Below are positions 52,905 through 61,598 of a stretch of DNA of 64,000 bases, one piece after another (position 1 is the first letter of the stretch; each line of letters starts with the position of its first letter). Below the pieces are notes generated by a model, which was not told where the DNA came from, did not search any database, and saw only the letters and a program-made list of their open reading frames with translations. The stretch comes from Paraburkholderia graminis C4D1M (GTDB lineage Bacteria > Pseudomonadota > Gammaproteobacteria > Burkholderiales > Burkholderiaceae): assembly GCF_000172415.1 (NCBI RefSeq), contig NZ_ABLD01000007.1:62001-126000 (forward strand), given 5' to 3'. The position numbers were made by a program, and so were the translations under genes.

Positions 52905-53056
52905 GCACAGCGGCGCGGACACAGAACGTTGCACAGGCAGCCCGAAAACGACACACGCCAGATACGTCCACGGCGTCCAATGACTATCCAAAGACATCGC
53001 GCTTGCCGATCAACCCTCGCGCGCACCGCGCCTCTCATGCAAAGGACGATTCCATC

Positions 53057-53608
53057 ATGCACGCCCGACTCAAAACCCTCGCCACTATCGGCTCCTTCAT
53101 CGCGCTCGCGTTGCTCGCCAGCGTGCTTGCGACACGCGGCAGCGCGCTCACTGCCGCCGAACGGAATACGCCGGTTGCGCCGCAAATAACCGGCATCGAC
53201 ACATGGATCAACGGCTCGCCGCTGACGCTTTCGCAACTGCGCGGCAAGGTCGTGCTGGTCGATTTCTGGACCTACTCCTGCATCAACTGCGTGAACACGC
53301 TGCCGTATGTGAAGAACTGGTACAAGCAGTACGGCAATCAGGGCCTGCAAGTGATCGGCGTGCACACGCCGGAGTACCCGTTCGAACGCGATGCCGGGCA
53401 TGTGCGCGCTGCCGTGAAGAAGTTCGACATTCAATATCCGGTCGCGCTCGACAATCAGTACGCGACCTGGAACGCGTTCAATAACCAGTATTGGCCCGCG
53501 GTGTATCTGTTCGACAAGACAGGACATGTCGTGTACAGCCACTTCGGCGAGGGCGACTATGCGCAGACCGAAGCGAAGATTCGCGAGCTGTTGGCGCAAC
53601 CGGGCTGA
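53057..53608 (+). CDS. Periplasmic thioredoxin-like protein (TlpA/AhpC-TSA type)
   Basis: A 183-residue protein with an N-terminal signal anchor (ATIGSFIALALLASVLAT). The thioredoxin fold carries C75-I-N-C78 in WTYSCINC, the same active site as the DipZ thioredoxin domain, and shares LRGKVV, GVHTPEYPFE and DNQYATWNAFNNQYWP with it. It is thus a close paralogue of the DipZ domain, possibly its periplasmic partner. The start is the ATG at 53057; upstream in-frame codons look non-coding. Confidence 0.92.
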   Translation: MHARLKTLATIGSFIALALLASVLATRGSALTAAERNTPVAPQITGIDTWINGSPLTLSQLRGKVVLVDFWTYSCINCVNTLPYVKNWYKQYGNQGLQVIGVHTPEYPFERDAGHVRAAVKKFDIQYPVALDNQYATWNAFNNQYWPAVYLFDKTGHVVYSHFGEGDYAQTEAKIRELLAQPG

Positions 53609-53693
53609 CGCGGTGCCGCATTGAAGTGTTGACGCCGCCATGCCCGCCTGCGAGCATGCGGCAATCGAAATCAATCAGCCTGTCGAGCGGCCC

Positions 53694-54608
53694 ATGCGAG
53701 CACCCAATCATCTCAATGCACTGCGTGCCTTCGAGGCCGTCGGCCGGCATCTGAGTTATGTCGCCGCTGCGGAAGAACTGCATGTGACGCCCGCGGCGAT
53801 CGGCCAGATGATTCGCGGACTCGAGGAAACGCTAGAAATCGAGCTGTTTCATCGTTCGACGTCGGGTGCATCGCGCCTCGTGCTCACCGACGCGGCGCGC
53901 GCCGCCATGCCGGAATTGCAGGGCGGCTTTGGACTGCTCGCACAGGCGGTCGAAAGGCTGAAGGCCAGCAAGGCGCGCATAACGGTCACCGTGACAGTGC
54001 CGCCAGCGCTTGCCGACAAGTGGTTTTTGCATCGCGTGGAGCGGTTTCAGCGCAAGTATCCGCGCTACGATTTGCGCATCGACCTGTCGCTGAAACTCGT
54101 CGACTTTGTCGCGGATAGAGTGGACGCCGGCATCCGCTACGGCACCGGTCAGTGGCCGGATCTCGCCGCGACCTTCCTGATGCGCGACGAGTTCTTCCCT
54201 GTGTGCAGCCCCGAGCTGCTCGAAGGCGAGCATCCGCTCAGAACACCGGCGGATCTCAACTACCATCCGTTGATTCACGACATATCGATGCGCGCGGCGC
54301 CCACGTTTCCCACCTGGCGATCATGGGTGCAAAAGACGGGCAACGCAGGGCGTGTCGATTGCGATCGCGGTCTGCAGATCAACGACTCCGCCGCCGCGAT
54401 TCATACCGCTATCTCGGGCAACGGCGTCGCGCTCGGCAGAACGTGCCTCGTCGAGCGCGACATCGCAGAAGGCCGGCTGGTGCGGCCGTTCCCCGACGCG
54501 CAGACGTGCGAGCTCGCCTATTACGTGGTGCATAGAAAGGACAACGGCAACGAGCCGGCTGTGGTCGCGTTCAAGGAGTGGCTGCTTGCCGAGGCGAACG
54601 CGCGATAG
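53694..54608 (+). CDS. LysR-family regulator (GcvA-like)
   Basis: A 304-residue protein, started at the ATG before RAPNHLNALRAFEAVGRHLSY, the typical LysR/GcvA N-terminus; the open frame begins 18 codons earlier. The HTH (YVAAAEELHVTPAAIGQMIRGLEE) is followed by the LysR substrate-binding domain. GcvA-type proteins have MRxPsLnaLRaFEA at the start, as here. Its target is unclear: the thioredoxin-like gene upstream or the tautomerase/SDR genes downstream on the opposite strand. Confidence 0.92.
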   Translation: MRAPNHLNALRAFEAVGRHLSYVAAAEELHVTPAAIGQMIRGLEETLEIELFHRSTSGASRLVLTDAARAAMPELQGGFGLLAQAVERLKASKARITVTVTVPPALADKWFLHRVERFQRKYPRYDLRIDLSLKLVDFVADRVDAGIRYGTGQWPDLAATFLMRDEFFPVCSPELLEGEHPLRTPADLNYHPLIHDISMRAAPTFPTWRSWVQKTGNAGRVDCDRGLQINDSAAAIHTAISGNGVALGRTCLVERDIAEGRLVRPFPDAQTCELAYYVVHRKDNGNEPAVVAFKEWLLAEANAR

Positions 54609-54630
54609 CCGCGCGCCGCGTTAGTACTCT

Positions 54631-54885
54631 CTAATCCGTCTTCGCGCCGCCCGACGCCTTCAGCGCCAGTTGCTTGCGGTATTGCTCCACAGGCAAGCCG
54701 CCCCAGCCCCAGTTATCCATATCGACTTCTTCGATCACGACGAACGTCGCTTCGAGCGGCTTGTTCAGGACATCGAGCAGTACATGGCTGACACCGCTGA
54801 TCAAGCGCGCTTTTTCTTCGGCCGTGACGGCGGTTGCGCCAGGCTTCGTTCCCTCGCGCGTGACCTGAATCGTGACGATAGGCAT
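54631..54885 (-). CDS. 4-oxalocrotonate tautomerase-like protein
   Basis: An 84-residue protein. MPIVTIQVTREG gives the catalytic N-terminal proline after Met removal, and VVIEEVDMDNWGWGGLPV is a tautomerase-family core. The family converts enol and keto forms of unsaturated carboxylates or acts as a dehalogenase. It is downstream of the SDR gene on the same strand, 70 bp away, and convergent with the LysR gene. Confidence 0.9.
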   Translation of the reverse strand: MPIVTIQVTREGTKPGATAVTAEEKARLISGVSHVLLDVLNKPLEATFVVIEEVDMDNWGWGGLPVEQYRKQLALKASGGAKTD

Positions 54886-54955
54886 GTCGTTCTCCGTGGC
54901 AAAGGCGGGCGCCGCGAATCGGCGCCCGTTGTTCCGCTGTTGTTAAAGGCCGCGC

Positions 54956-55666
54956 TTAGTGGCCGGCGCTCTGGCCGCCGTCGACGTGCAGGATCTCGCC
55001 CGTCACGAACGGCGCCGAATCCAGATACAGCACCGCTTGCACGATGTCGTCCATTTCGCCCATATGACCCATCGGATGCAATGCGCCGAGCCCCGCATGC
55101 GTTTCCGGCGCGTGCATCGGCGATTTGATGATGCCAGGCGAGACCGCGTTCGCGCGAATCCCGGCTTTAGCGTACTCGATCGCGATGGACTTCGTCGCCG
55201 CATTCAACCCGCCCTTGGTCAACGACGCGAGCACCGAAGGCACGCCGCTAATCGCATGATCGGTGAGACTCGTCGTGATCGTGACGATGTGGCCGCTTTC
55301 GTGCTTTTCCATCTCGGCAATCGCGAGCTGCGTGATATTGAAGAAGCCGTCGAGGTTGACGCCCTTCACCAATGCGTAGTCTTCAGACGTATAGCTCGTG
55401 AACGGCTTCGCGACAAACACGCCCGCGTTGTTGACGAGCGTATCGACGCGCCCGAAACGCGTCACCGCCTCTGCAATCACGCGGCGTGCGGTGGCGGGAT
55501 CGGCGATGTCGCCCGCCACCGTCGCGATGTTCGGATCGTCGAACGGTGTAATGCCGCGAGCCGTCGCAACCACGCGATAGCCGCGCTGACGAAACGCCTT
55601 CACCAGTTCCGCGCCGATGCCTTGCGAGGCGCCAGTAACGATCGCCACTTTTTCCGACGTATTCAT
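54956..55666 (-). CDS. Short-chain dehydrogenase-like protein lacking the catalytic Tyr
   Basis: A 236-residue classical-SDR fold started at the ATG at 55666 (GGAG upstream). The cofactor motif TGASQGIG (11-18), NNAG (79-82) and S133 are present. At the YxxxK position the sequence is SVLASLTKGG: K151 remains but residue 147 is Ala where the catalytic Tyr should be. A glycine-rich C-terminus (VTGEILHVDGGQSAGH) is normal. It may be inactive on classical alcohol substrates or use another residue. Confidence 0.9.
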   Translation of the reverse strand: MNTSEKVAIVTGASQGIGAELVKAFRQRGYRVVATARGITPFDDPNIATVAGDIADPATARRVIAEAVTRFGRVDTLVNNAGVFVAKPFTSYTSEDYALVKGVNLDGFFNITQLAIAEMEKHESGHIVTITTSLTDHAISGVPSVLASLTKGGLNAATKSIAIEYAKAGIRANAVSPGIIKSPMHAPETHAGLGALHPMGHMGEMDDIVQAVLYLDSAPFVTGEILHVDGGQSAGH

Positions 55667-56011
55667 GTTGTGCTCCAGAGTTGTTGTCATGCAATTCAGA
55701 AATGAGAGCGGTTGCCTGGCCGGCTGCCGCTGTGTGCCGCGAGTCTTGCAGTGCGCCCTCGGTGACTGAACTATCGGCTTTGCGCAGGCATTAAACAAAC
55801 GAGAAGATTTGCGTCGGCGGGAAAGAAAAACTACGGCGGTTCTGGATGCCGATGGCTAAACGGTCGTGCCGAACGCACCGGCCACCGTGACACGCCCGCC
55901 TGGCGGGCACGCGACATGCGGCGTGCAATCCAGCGCTGCGGCTTCGGCGGCCCGGTCATCGGCTAGTCGAATGGAATGCGGCGCGCAATCACGCTCAATG
56001 GCGAGGCGTTT

Positions 56012-56950
56012 ATGAACAAGGTCTCTTCACCCGCTGCGGCGCCGAAAAAACACGGAAGGCTGCGCGGCGCTTTCACCACCGTGGTCAACGCGGGCAAGCG
56101 CTTCATGTCGGACCGCTGCCCGATGATGGCCGCGAGCGTCGGCTTTTACTCGGCGTTCTCGCTTGCGCCGACGCTGCTGATGGTGCTCGCGGTCGCCGGC
56201 TGGTTCTTCGGCGAGGACGCCGCGCGCGGACGTCTGTTCGAGCAGGTGCGCGGCATTATGGGCAAGGACGCCGCGGAGGCGATGCAGACCATCGTCGAAC
56301 ACGCGCATCGCGCGAGCGGCAGCGGCATTGCCGCCGTGGTGTCGGTCGTGTTGTTGATCATCGGTGCGTCGGCGACTTTTACTTCGCTGAACACCGCGCT
56401 CGACGTGGTGCTCGAGGCGGAGAAAAACGTCAAAAGCAAGGGCAGCATTACGTGGCTCGTGCGCACGCGGCTGGTGTCGGTCGGCATGGTGCTCGGCCTC
56501 GGCTTTCTGCTCGTGGTGTCGCTCGTGCTCGATACGGCGATCACGTTCGCCGGACACGCGATATTCGGCGATTCGCCGTTGGTCGTCGTCACCGCGATCG
56601 TGCAAACGGTACTCGGCCTGATCGTGCTGGGCGCCGCGTTCACCGCCCTGCTTCGGTGGATGTCAGACGCGCCGGTGAGTCTCGCGCATGCGGCGGTCGG
56701 CGGGATGACGGCGGCGATACTGTTTTCGGTCGGACGGCATCTGTTCGGGCTTTATCTCACGCATGCGGGCACCGCGAGTTCTTTCGGTGCCGCAGGCTCG
56801 CTCGCCGTGCTGATGATGTGGCTGTATTTTTCGGCGGCGGTGTTTCTGTTCGGCGCGGAGACGACAGCCGAACTTGCGGGACGCAATGAAGTAAAAGACG
56901 AGGAGAAAGACCGGCCGTTGTCCGTAGGCGCGGCGCGCTCGCGCGGTTAA
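56012..56950 (+). CDS. YihY/BrkB-family inner-membrane protein
   Basis: A 312-residue protein. I chose the ATG at 56012 with GAGG upstream; an in-frame ATG at 55976 is possible. A basic N-terminus (FTTVVNAGKRFMSDRCPMMAASVGFYSAFSLAPT) is typical of the family, followed by five to six helices including FGAAGSLAVLMMWLYFSAAVFLFGAE. Function is unknown: the name 'ribonuclease BN' sometimes given is historical. Confidence 0.9.
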   Translation: MNKVSSPAAAPKKHGRLRGAFTTVVNAGKRFMSDRCPMMAASVGFYSAFSLAPTLLMVLAVAGWFFGEDAARGRLFEQVRGIMGKDAAEAMQTIVEHAHRASGSGIAAVVSVVLLIIGASATFTSLNTALDVVLEAEKNVKSKGSITWLVRTRLVSVGMVLGLGFLLVVSLVLDTAITFAGHAIFGDSPLVVVTAIVQTVLGLIVLGAAFTALLRWMSDAPVSLAHAAVGGMTAAILFSVGRHLFGLYLTHAGTASSFGAAGSLAVLMMWLYFSAAVFLFGAETTAELAGRNEVKDEEKDRPLSVGAARSRG

Positions 56951-56970
56951 AACGCGCATTGCAAATGAAA

Positions 56971-56992
56971 AAAGCGGCCTCGCGGCCGCTTT
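56971..56992. terminator. Bidirectional terminator between BrkB and ABC permease genes
   Basis: AAAGCGGCC-TCGC-GGCCGCTTT is a perfect 9-bp stem with a 4-nt loop between the convergent genes; A-runs on the left give a T-run for the leftward transcript. Confidence 0.75.
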
Positions 56993-56999
56993 CGCATGA

Positions 57000-57878
57000 C
57001 TAGTGCTGCACGCCCCAGCGCCGCACCGTCACCCGTTCCAACGTATCGAACACGAGATGTTCGATCAACAGCCCGATCACGATTACCGCTGCAAGTCCCG
57101 CGAAAACGCGATCCGTGTAAAGCTCATTGCGATTCTGGAAAATGTACCAGCCGAGTCCGCCGTTGCCGGAACTCGCGCCGAATACCAGCTCGGCCGCGAT
57201 CAGCGTGCGCCACGCAAACGCCCAGCCCACCCGCAAGCCGGCGAGAATCGACGGCAACGCGGCCGGCATCAGAATCAGCAGTACGTGGCGCATGCCCGTC
57301 AGGCCATAGTTGCGTCCGGTCATGCGCAGCGTCGCCGGGACCGACTGGAAACCGGAGTACGTGTTGAGCGCGAGCGGCCACAGTACCGAATGCACGAGCA
57401 CGAATAACAGACTGCCCGTACCGAGACCGAACCAGAGCAACGCGATCGGCAACAGCGCGATGGAAGGCAGCGGGTTGAACATCGCGGTGAGCATCGACAG
57501 CAAATCGCGGCCCACACGCGTCGACACAGCCAGCGACGTCAGCACGAACGCAAGCGCCGCACCCAGCAGATAACCGCGCAGCAGCACCGACATCGACACC
57601 GCCGTTTTTTGCAGCAACTCGCCGGACAACACGCCCTGCACGAACGCGATGAAAGTCGCGCCGAAGGTGGGCAGCAGCAGATCGTTGTTGACCACGCGCG
57701 CGGCGATTTCCCACACGGCGATCAGCACCAGCGCGATCAGCACCTTGCGCACCCAGCTTTGCGCGAAGACGCGTTTGCCGAGCGGCAATGGCGCTTCGAG
57801 CACGATGTCGCCAGGCGGTTCGAGCGGGCGTTCGTATTCGTCGCGAATCGGCGGCAATAAGGTGGCGGGCGAACTCAT
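57000..57878 (-). CDS. Sulfonate/taurine-type ABC transporter permease
   Basis: A 292-residue SsuC/TauC-like permease with six helices. The EAA loop is ATLRMTGRNYGLTGMRHVLLILMP and GWAFAWRTLIAAELVFG is the usual C-terminal region. It is last in the ABC unit on this strand, overlapped by the ATPase gene (ATGA), and it forms the inner-membrane channel for an organosulfonate or sulfate ester. Confidence 0.92.
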   Translation of the reverse strand: MSSPATLLPPIRDEYERPLEPPGDIVLEAPLPLGKRVFAQSWVRKVLIALVLIAVWEIAARVVNNDLLLPTFGATFIAFVQGVLSGELLQKTAVSMSVLLRGYLLGAALAFVLTSLAVSTRVGRDLLSMLTAMFNPLPSIALLPIALLWFGLGTGSLLFVLVHSVLWPLALNTYSGFQSVPATLRMTGRNYGLTGMRHVLLILMPAALPSILAGLRVGWAFAWRTLIAAELVFGASSGNGGLGWYIFQNRNELYTDRVFAGLAAVIVIGLLIEHLVFDTLERVTVRRWGVQH

Positions 57879-58714
57879 TGCGCGGCCTCCGTCTCTTCGA
57901 ACAACAGGCGATGAATACGCGCGACGCTGCGTTGAAAATCGTTGCGCCCGAAACTGTCGTGCGAGTACTGGTGACTGTTCAACTCGGCACGCACGCGGCC
58001 CGGATGCGGCGACAACAGCAGAATGCGGTTTCCCACGATCAGCGCTTCCTCAATCGAATGAGTCACGAACAGCAGCGTGAAATTCACTTCTTCCCATAAA
58101 CGCAGCAGTTCTTCCTGCATCTTGCGGCGCGTCAATGCGTCGAGCGCGGCGAACGGTTCATCCATCAGCAAGACGCGCGGCTGCATCGCGAGTGCGCGCG
58201 CAATCGCGACGCGCTGCTTCATGCCGCCCGATAACGTGTGCGGATACGCATTCGCAAACGCAGCGAGGCCGACCTTGTCGAGATAATGCAAAGCGCGCTC
58301 ATTTGCTTCGGCACGCGCAAGCTTCTTCGCGACGCGCAGCGGAAAGGCCACGTTTTGCAGCACCGTTTTCCACGGCGGCAACTGATCGAACTCCTGGAAT
58401 ACGACGATGCGATCGGCGCCAGGACCGCGCACGATCTGACCGTCGAGCGAGATGGTGCCCGAGCTCGGCTCGATGAAACCGCCCACGGCCTTCAGCAACG
58501 TCGACTTGCCGCAGCCCGACGGCCCGAGCAGCACGAAGCGATCGCCGCCGTAGACGTCGAAGCTGACCTCGTGCGTCGCGCGGACAATGCGCTCGCGCGT
58601 GCGGTATTCGAGGCTGACGTTCTCCACTGCGAGCAGTTTTTCGCTGACGGCGGGACCGCTGCGCACGGCGCGGTCAGCGCGTTCGGGAAAGAGTAGCGTG
58701 GGATTAGCCACCAT
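57875..58714 (-). CDS. Sulfonate/taurine-type ABC transporter ATP-binding protein
   Basis: A 279-residue ATPase started at the ATG with GGGAG upstream. It has Walker A GPSGCGKST, Q-loop VVFQEFDQLPPW, signature LSGGMKQR and Walker B VLLMDEPFAALD, the SsuB/TauB class. The open frame continues 24 codons further upstream without similarity. It overlaps the permease gene by ATGA. Confidence 0.94.
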   Translation of the reverse strand: MVANPTLLFPERADRAVRSGPAVSEKLLAVENVSLEYRTRERIVRATHEVSFDVYGGDRFVLLGPSGCGKSTLLKAVGGFIEPSSGTISLDGQIVRGPGADRIVVFQEFDQLPPWKTVLQNVAFPLRVAKKLARAEANERALHYLDKVGLAAFANAYPHTLSGGMKQRVAIARALAMQPRVLLMDEPFAALDALTRRKMQEELLRLWEEVNFTLLFVTHSIEEALIVGNRILLLSPHPGRVRAELNSHQYSHDSFGRNDFQRSVARIHRLLFEETEAAQ

Positions 58715-58798
58715 CGGATCGCTCCCAGGTTGCGGATTGCGCGAGCGGCTCACCACCGCCCCGCAGTCCGCTGAAGTTAGAAACACGAAGCGCCATGC

Positions 58799-59878
58799 TT
58801 AACTGCCTGCCGCGGTTGCCGGGTCGTCGAAGAAATAGTCTTTCCACGACTTCGGCTCGTTTTTGATCGCCCCCACGCGATACATGAACTGCGCGAGACC
58901 GAGCGTGTTTTGCGGCGCGATCTTGAACTCCACTTGCGGATTCTTGATGATCTTCAGGAGCAGCGCGCGATCGATTTTCGACTTGTTTACGCGCAGATAA
59001 ATATCGGCGGCGGCGTCCGGATTCGCGGCAATAAAACGCGATGCGTCGGCGAGTGCATCGACGAACGCGCGGTACGTTTTCGGATTGCCGTCGCGGAATT
59101 TTTCCGTCGCATAGAGAACCGTTGCGGAACTCGGGCCACCGAGCACATCGTAGGAATTCAGCACGATATGCGCCTTCGGATTGCCCGCGAGTTCCTGATC
59201 CTGAAACGGCGGATTGCCGAAGTGACCGGTAATTTCCGTGCCGCCCGCGATGATCGCCGCCGCCGCATCAGGATGCGGCAGCGCCTGCGTGTACTTGTCG
59301 AGGCGGTTGTATTCCTTGTCGCCCCAGCGCTTCGCGGCCGCGTATTGCAACACGCGCGACTGCACCGACACATTTACCGCCGGCACAGCGATGCGGTCTT
59401 TCGCGCCGAAATCGGCAATCGTCTTCACGTCCGGATTGTTGCTCACGAGGTAGTACGGCAGATTGCCGAGCGAAGCGACGCCCTTCACATTCTGCTTGCC
59501 GTGCGTGCGGTCCCAGATGGTCAGCAACGGGCCCACGCCCGCGCCGGCGACATCCACGGCGCCCGACAGCAAGGCGTCGTTGACGGCGGCCCCGCCCGAG
59601 AGCTGCACCCAATCCACCTTGATGTCGAGGCCCTGCTTGCGCCCTTGCTTTTCGATGAACTGCTGATCGCGCGCGACGTTCAGCAGCAGATAGACAATGC
59701 CGAACTGTTCGGCAATGCGGATCTGTCCTTCGGCATGCGCGGGTATAGCGGCGCTCATGCCGGCCGCGCCGATAGAAACGGCGAGCAACGTCGCGGCAAA
59801 GCGGCGCGTGAAATGGCTGACTGTACGACGACTCAAAAGCGGTGACCGTGCAGCGGTCGAATGAAACCTGGCGAACAT
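58799..59878 (-). CDS. Sulfonate/taurine-type ABC transporter binding protein
   Basis: A 359-residue exported protein. A long basic N-region with hydrophobic core (FAATLLAVSIGAAGMSAAIPAHA) leads to cleavage near residue 49; the body (IRIAEQFGIVYLLLNVARDQQFIEKQG) is the SsuA/TauA/NrtA-like fold. It binds the substrate in the periplasm and begins the ABC unit, 84 bp upstream of the ATPase gene. Confidence 0.92.
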   Translation of the reverse strand: MFARFHSTAARSPLLSRRTVSHFTRRFAATLLAVSIGAAGMSAAIPAHAEGQIRIAEQFGIVYLLLNVARDQQFIEKQGRKQGLDIKVDWVQLSGGAAVNDALLSGAVDVAGAGVGPLLTIWDRTHGKQNVKGVASLGNLPYYLVSNNPDVKTIADFGAKDRIAVPAVNVSVQSRVLQYAAAKRWGDKEYNRLDKYTQALPHPDAAAAIIAGGTEITGHFGNPPFQDQELAGNPKAHIVLNSYDVLGGPSSATVLYATEKFRDGNPKTYRAFVDALADASRFIAANPDAAADIYLRVNKSKIDRALLLKIIKNPQVEFKIAPQNTLGLAQFMYRVGAIKNEPKSWKDYFFDDPATAAGS

Positions 59879-59955
59879 CGAAACTCCGATCGGCGAGTGG
59901 CGTTTAAGTATTTGAGTTGTGTGAATGGCACGGCGCGCTGATTGCGCGCAAAAGA

Positions 59956-60882
59956 TCAGAAAGGCACGTCGCCTTCGATCGTCGTGCGATAAAGCTTGCG
60001 CCGCTGGTCATCCGGCGTGCCAGCCGCGAGGTGCATCAACGAACGGTTGTCCCAGAACACCATGTCGTGTTCCGCCCAGCGATGCCGGTACACATGTTCG
60101 GCACGCACGCTGTGCGCGAAGAGTTCTTCGAGCAATTGCCGGCTTTCGTCTTCGGGCAAGCCGATTACACGCGTCGTGAAATGCTCGCTCACGAACAGCG
60201 CCTTGCGCCCCGTCTCCGGATGCGTGCGCACGATCGGATGCACGACCGGCTTCACTTGTGCGATCTGTTCGGGCGACAGATTCGGCCGCCACGGGCTGCG
60301 CTTTTGCAGTTCGGCGTACTTCGCGAGATACGTGTGTTCGGCCGTGCGTCCTTCGACCGCACTGCGCAGATGCGCGGGCAAGGTGTCCCACGCGAGATGC
60401 ATGTTGGCAAACAGCGTGTCGCCGCCTTCGGCCGGCAATTCCTGCGCATGCAGCAAGGAACCGAGGCTCGGCTTTTCCTTGTAGGACAGATCGGAATGCC
60501 AGTAATGACCGGCATCGCCGAGACCGATTGGCTTGCCGTTTTCGACGATATTCGACACCACCAGCACTTCCGGATAGTCCGGCAACTGGAACTGATGCAG
60601 CACATGGATCTGCAACGGACCGAAGCGGCGGCTGAAAGCAATCTGCTCATCCGGCGTAATGCGCTGATCGCGAAACACCAGCACGTGATAGTCGAGATGC
60701 GCGCGATGAATGCGCGCGAAATCCGCCTGGGCAAGCGGCTTGCTCAGATCGAGGCCGAGCACTTCGGCGCCGAGCGGGCCGTCGAAAGCGCGAATCTCGA
60801 TGGGCTGACCGGCAATGGCGCCGCCGGCGGCGTGGGAATCGTGAGAATGCTGGGCGGCGGTGGAAGCAAAGGCTGTCGTCAC
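59956..60882 (-). CDS. TauD-family Fe(II)/2-oxoglutarate dioxygenase
   Basis: A 308-residue protein. The iron triad is H129-x-D131 (GHYWHSDLSY) and distal H284 (NRSLMHLA), with R299 for 2-oxoglutarate in RRKLYRTTIEG. TauD hydroxylates taurine to release sulfite; related AtsK enzymes act on alkyl sulfates, so either substrate class is possible. It lies upstream of the ABC genes on the same strand, as in tau and ats clusters. Confidence 0.92.
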   Translation of the reverse strand: MTTAFASTAAQHSHDSHAAGGAIAGQPIEIRAFDGPLGAEVLGLDLSKPLAQADFARIHRAHLDYHVLVFRDQRITPDEQIAFSRRFGPLQIHVLHQFQLPDYPEVLVVSNIVENGKPIGLGDAGHYWHSDLSYKEKPSLGSLLHAQELPAEGGDTLFANMHLAWDTLPAHLRSAVEGRTAEHTYLAKYAELQKRSPWRPNLSPEQIAQVKPVVHPIVRTHPETGRKALFVSEHFTTRVIGLPEDESRQLLEELFAHSVRAEHVYRHRWAEHDMVFWDNRSLMHLAAGTPDDQRRKLYRTTIEGDVPF

Positions 60883-60964
60883 GGGAAACTCTTCGTCGTA
60901 TCGGGTCGCAGTCAGATGAATGTACCGGCGCGCGCACCCGACGACAACGAAGCAAATCCGATAC

Positions 60965-60987
60965 GTTTATCTGCTGGAGTGATAAAC
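60965..60987. promoter_or_regulatory. Dyad upstream of the TauD-like gene
   Basis: GTTTATC-N9-GATAAAC is a perfect 7-bp-arm dyad, 83 bp upstream of the dioxygenase ATG and 50 bp downstream of the cytochrome c stop. Its spacing recalls LysR-type sites (CysB/SsuR class regulate such operons), but no T-run for a terminator follows. Confidence 0.5.
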
Positions 60988-61037
60988 CCGATGTTTTAAC
61001 GCGCGACGACGCGCACGAGCGATATTACGGCTCCATG

Positions 61038-61598
61038 TCAGAGCTGGCCCGGACGCGGATCGGGCACGAAGCCATCGCGATTCGGCATCGCGACGCGCGG
61101 CAGCGATGCCGCGTCGAGCCGCGTGTCCGCGGGCACAATGCCGTTCTGGTTCAGCAGAAACGCGCTGACCGCATAGACCTCGTCGGCGGAAAGGGATTCG
61201 GGCGCGTTGTACGGCATCGCGCGGCGAATATAGTCGAAGAGCGTCGTGGCGTACGGCCAGTAGCTGCCCACGGTGCGCTTCGGCTTCGCGCCCGACAACG
61301 TGCCTAGGCCGCCCACGAGCGGGTCGCCGAGACCGCCCTCGCCGCGCGCGCCGTGACACGCCGCGCATTTCGTGGCGAACACGCGCGCGCCGGTGGCCAC
61401 GTCGCCGCTGCCGGCGGGCAGGCCGCGCCCGTCGGGTGCGATGTCGATGTTCCAGGCAGCGATGGTCGTTTCGTTAAGCGGCGTGCCGATGCCGTAGGTC
61501 GCGCTTGCATCGCGGGAATCGGGCTTGATGGACGAGCACGCGGCGAGCGCCGTCATGAAAACAAGCGCGGCGATGCGCGTCGAAGGGCGTTCACGCAT
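61038..61598 (-). CDS. Cytochrome c lipoprotein, partner of the SoxC-like dehydrogenase
   Basis: A 186-residue protein started at the ATG overlapping the molybdoenzyme gene by 8 bp. A lipobox TALAAC21 anchors it; one c-type heme site has C78-A-A-C81-H82, with M128 (RRAMPYNAPESL) the likely sixth ligand. It resembles the SorB/SoxD-type cytochrome that takes electrons from sulfite or sulfane dehydrogenases. The overlap and order make it the electron acceptor of the upstream enzyme. Confidence 0.92.
   Translation of the reverse strand: MRERPSTRIAALVFMTALAACSSIKPDSRDASATYGIGTPLNETTIAAWNIDIAPDGRGLPAGSGDVATGARVFATKCAACHGARGEGGLGDPLVGGLGTLSGAKPKRTVGSYWPYATTLFDYIRRAMPYNAPESLSADEVYAVSAFLLNQNGIVPADTRLDAASLPRVAMPNRDGFVPDPRPGQL

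Larger units (their letters stand above)
52694..53056. other. Regulatory region between divergent dipZ and thioredoxin-like genes
   Basis: No gene is visible in these 363 bp, but GTATC/GATAC occurs eight times (52722, 52754, 52797, 52815, 52825, 52890, 52900, 52961; first base of each). Two pairs with 10-bp spacing form the annotated 20-bp sites. A CA/CG-rich stretch lies near 52861-52880. Confidence 0.6.

Noticed and set aside
52744..53674. Extension of the DipZ frame upstream to 53674
   Set aside because: It crosses the divergent promoter region and the thioredoxin gene on the other strand with no similarity. The CcdA start at 52693 is standard.
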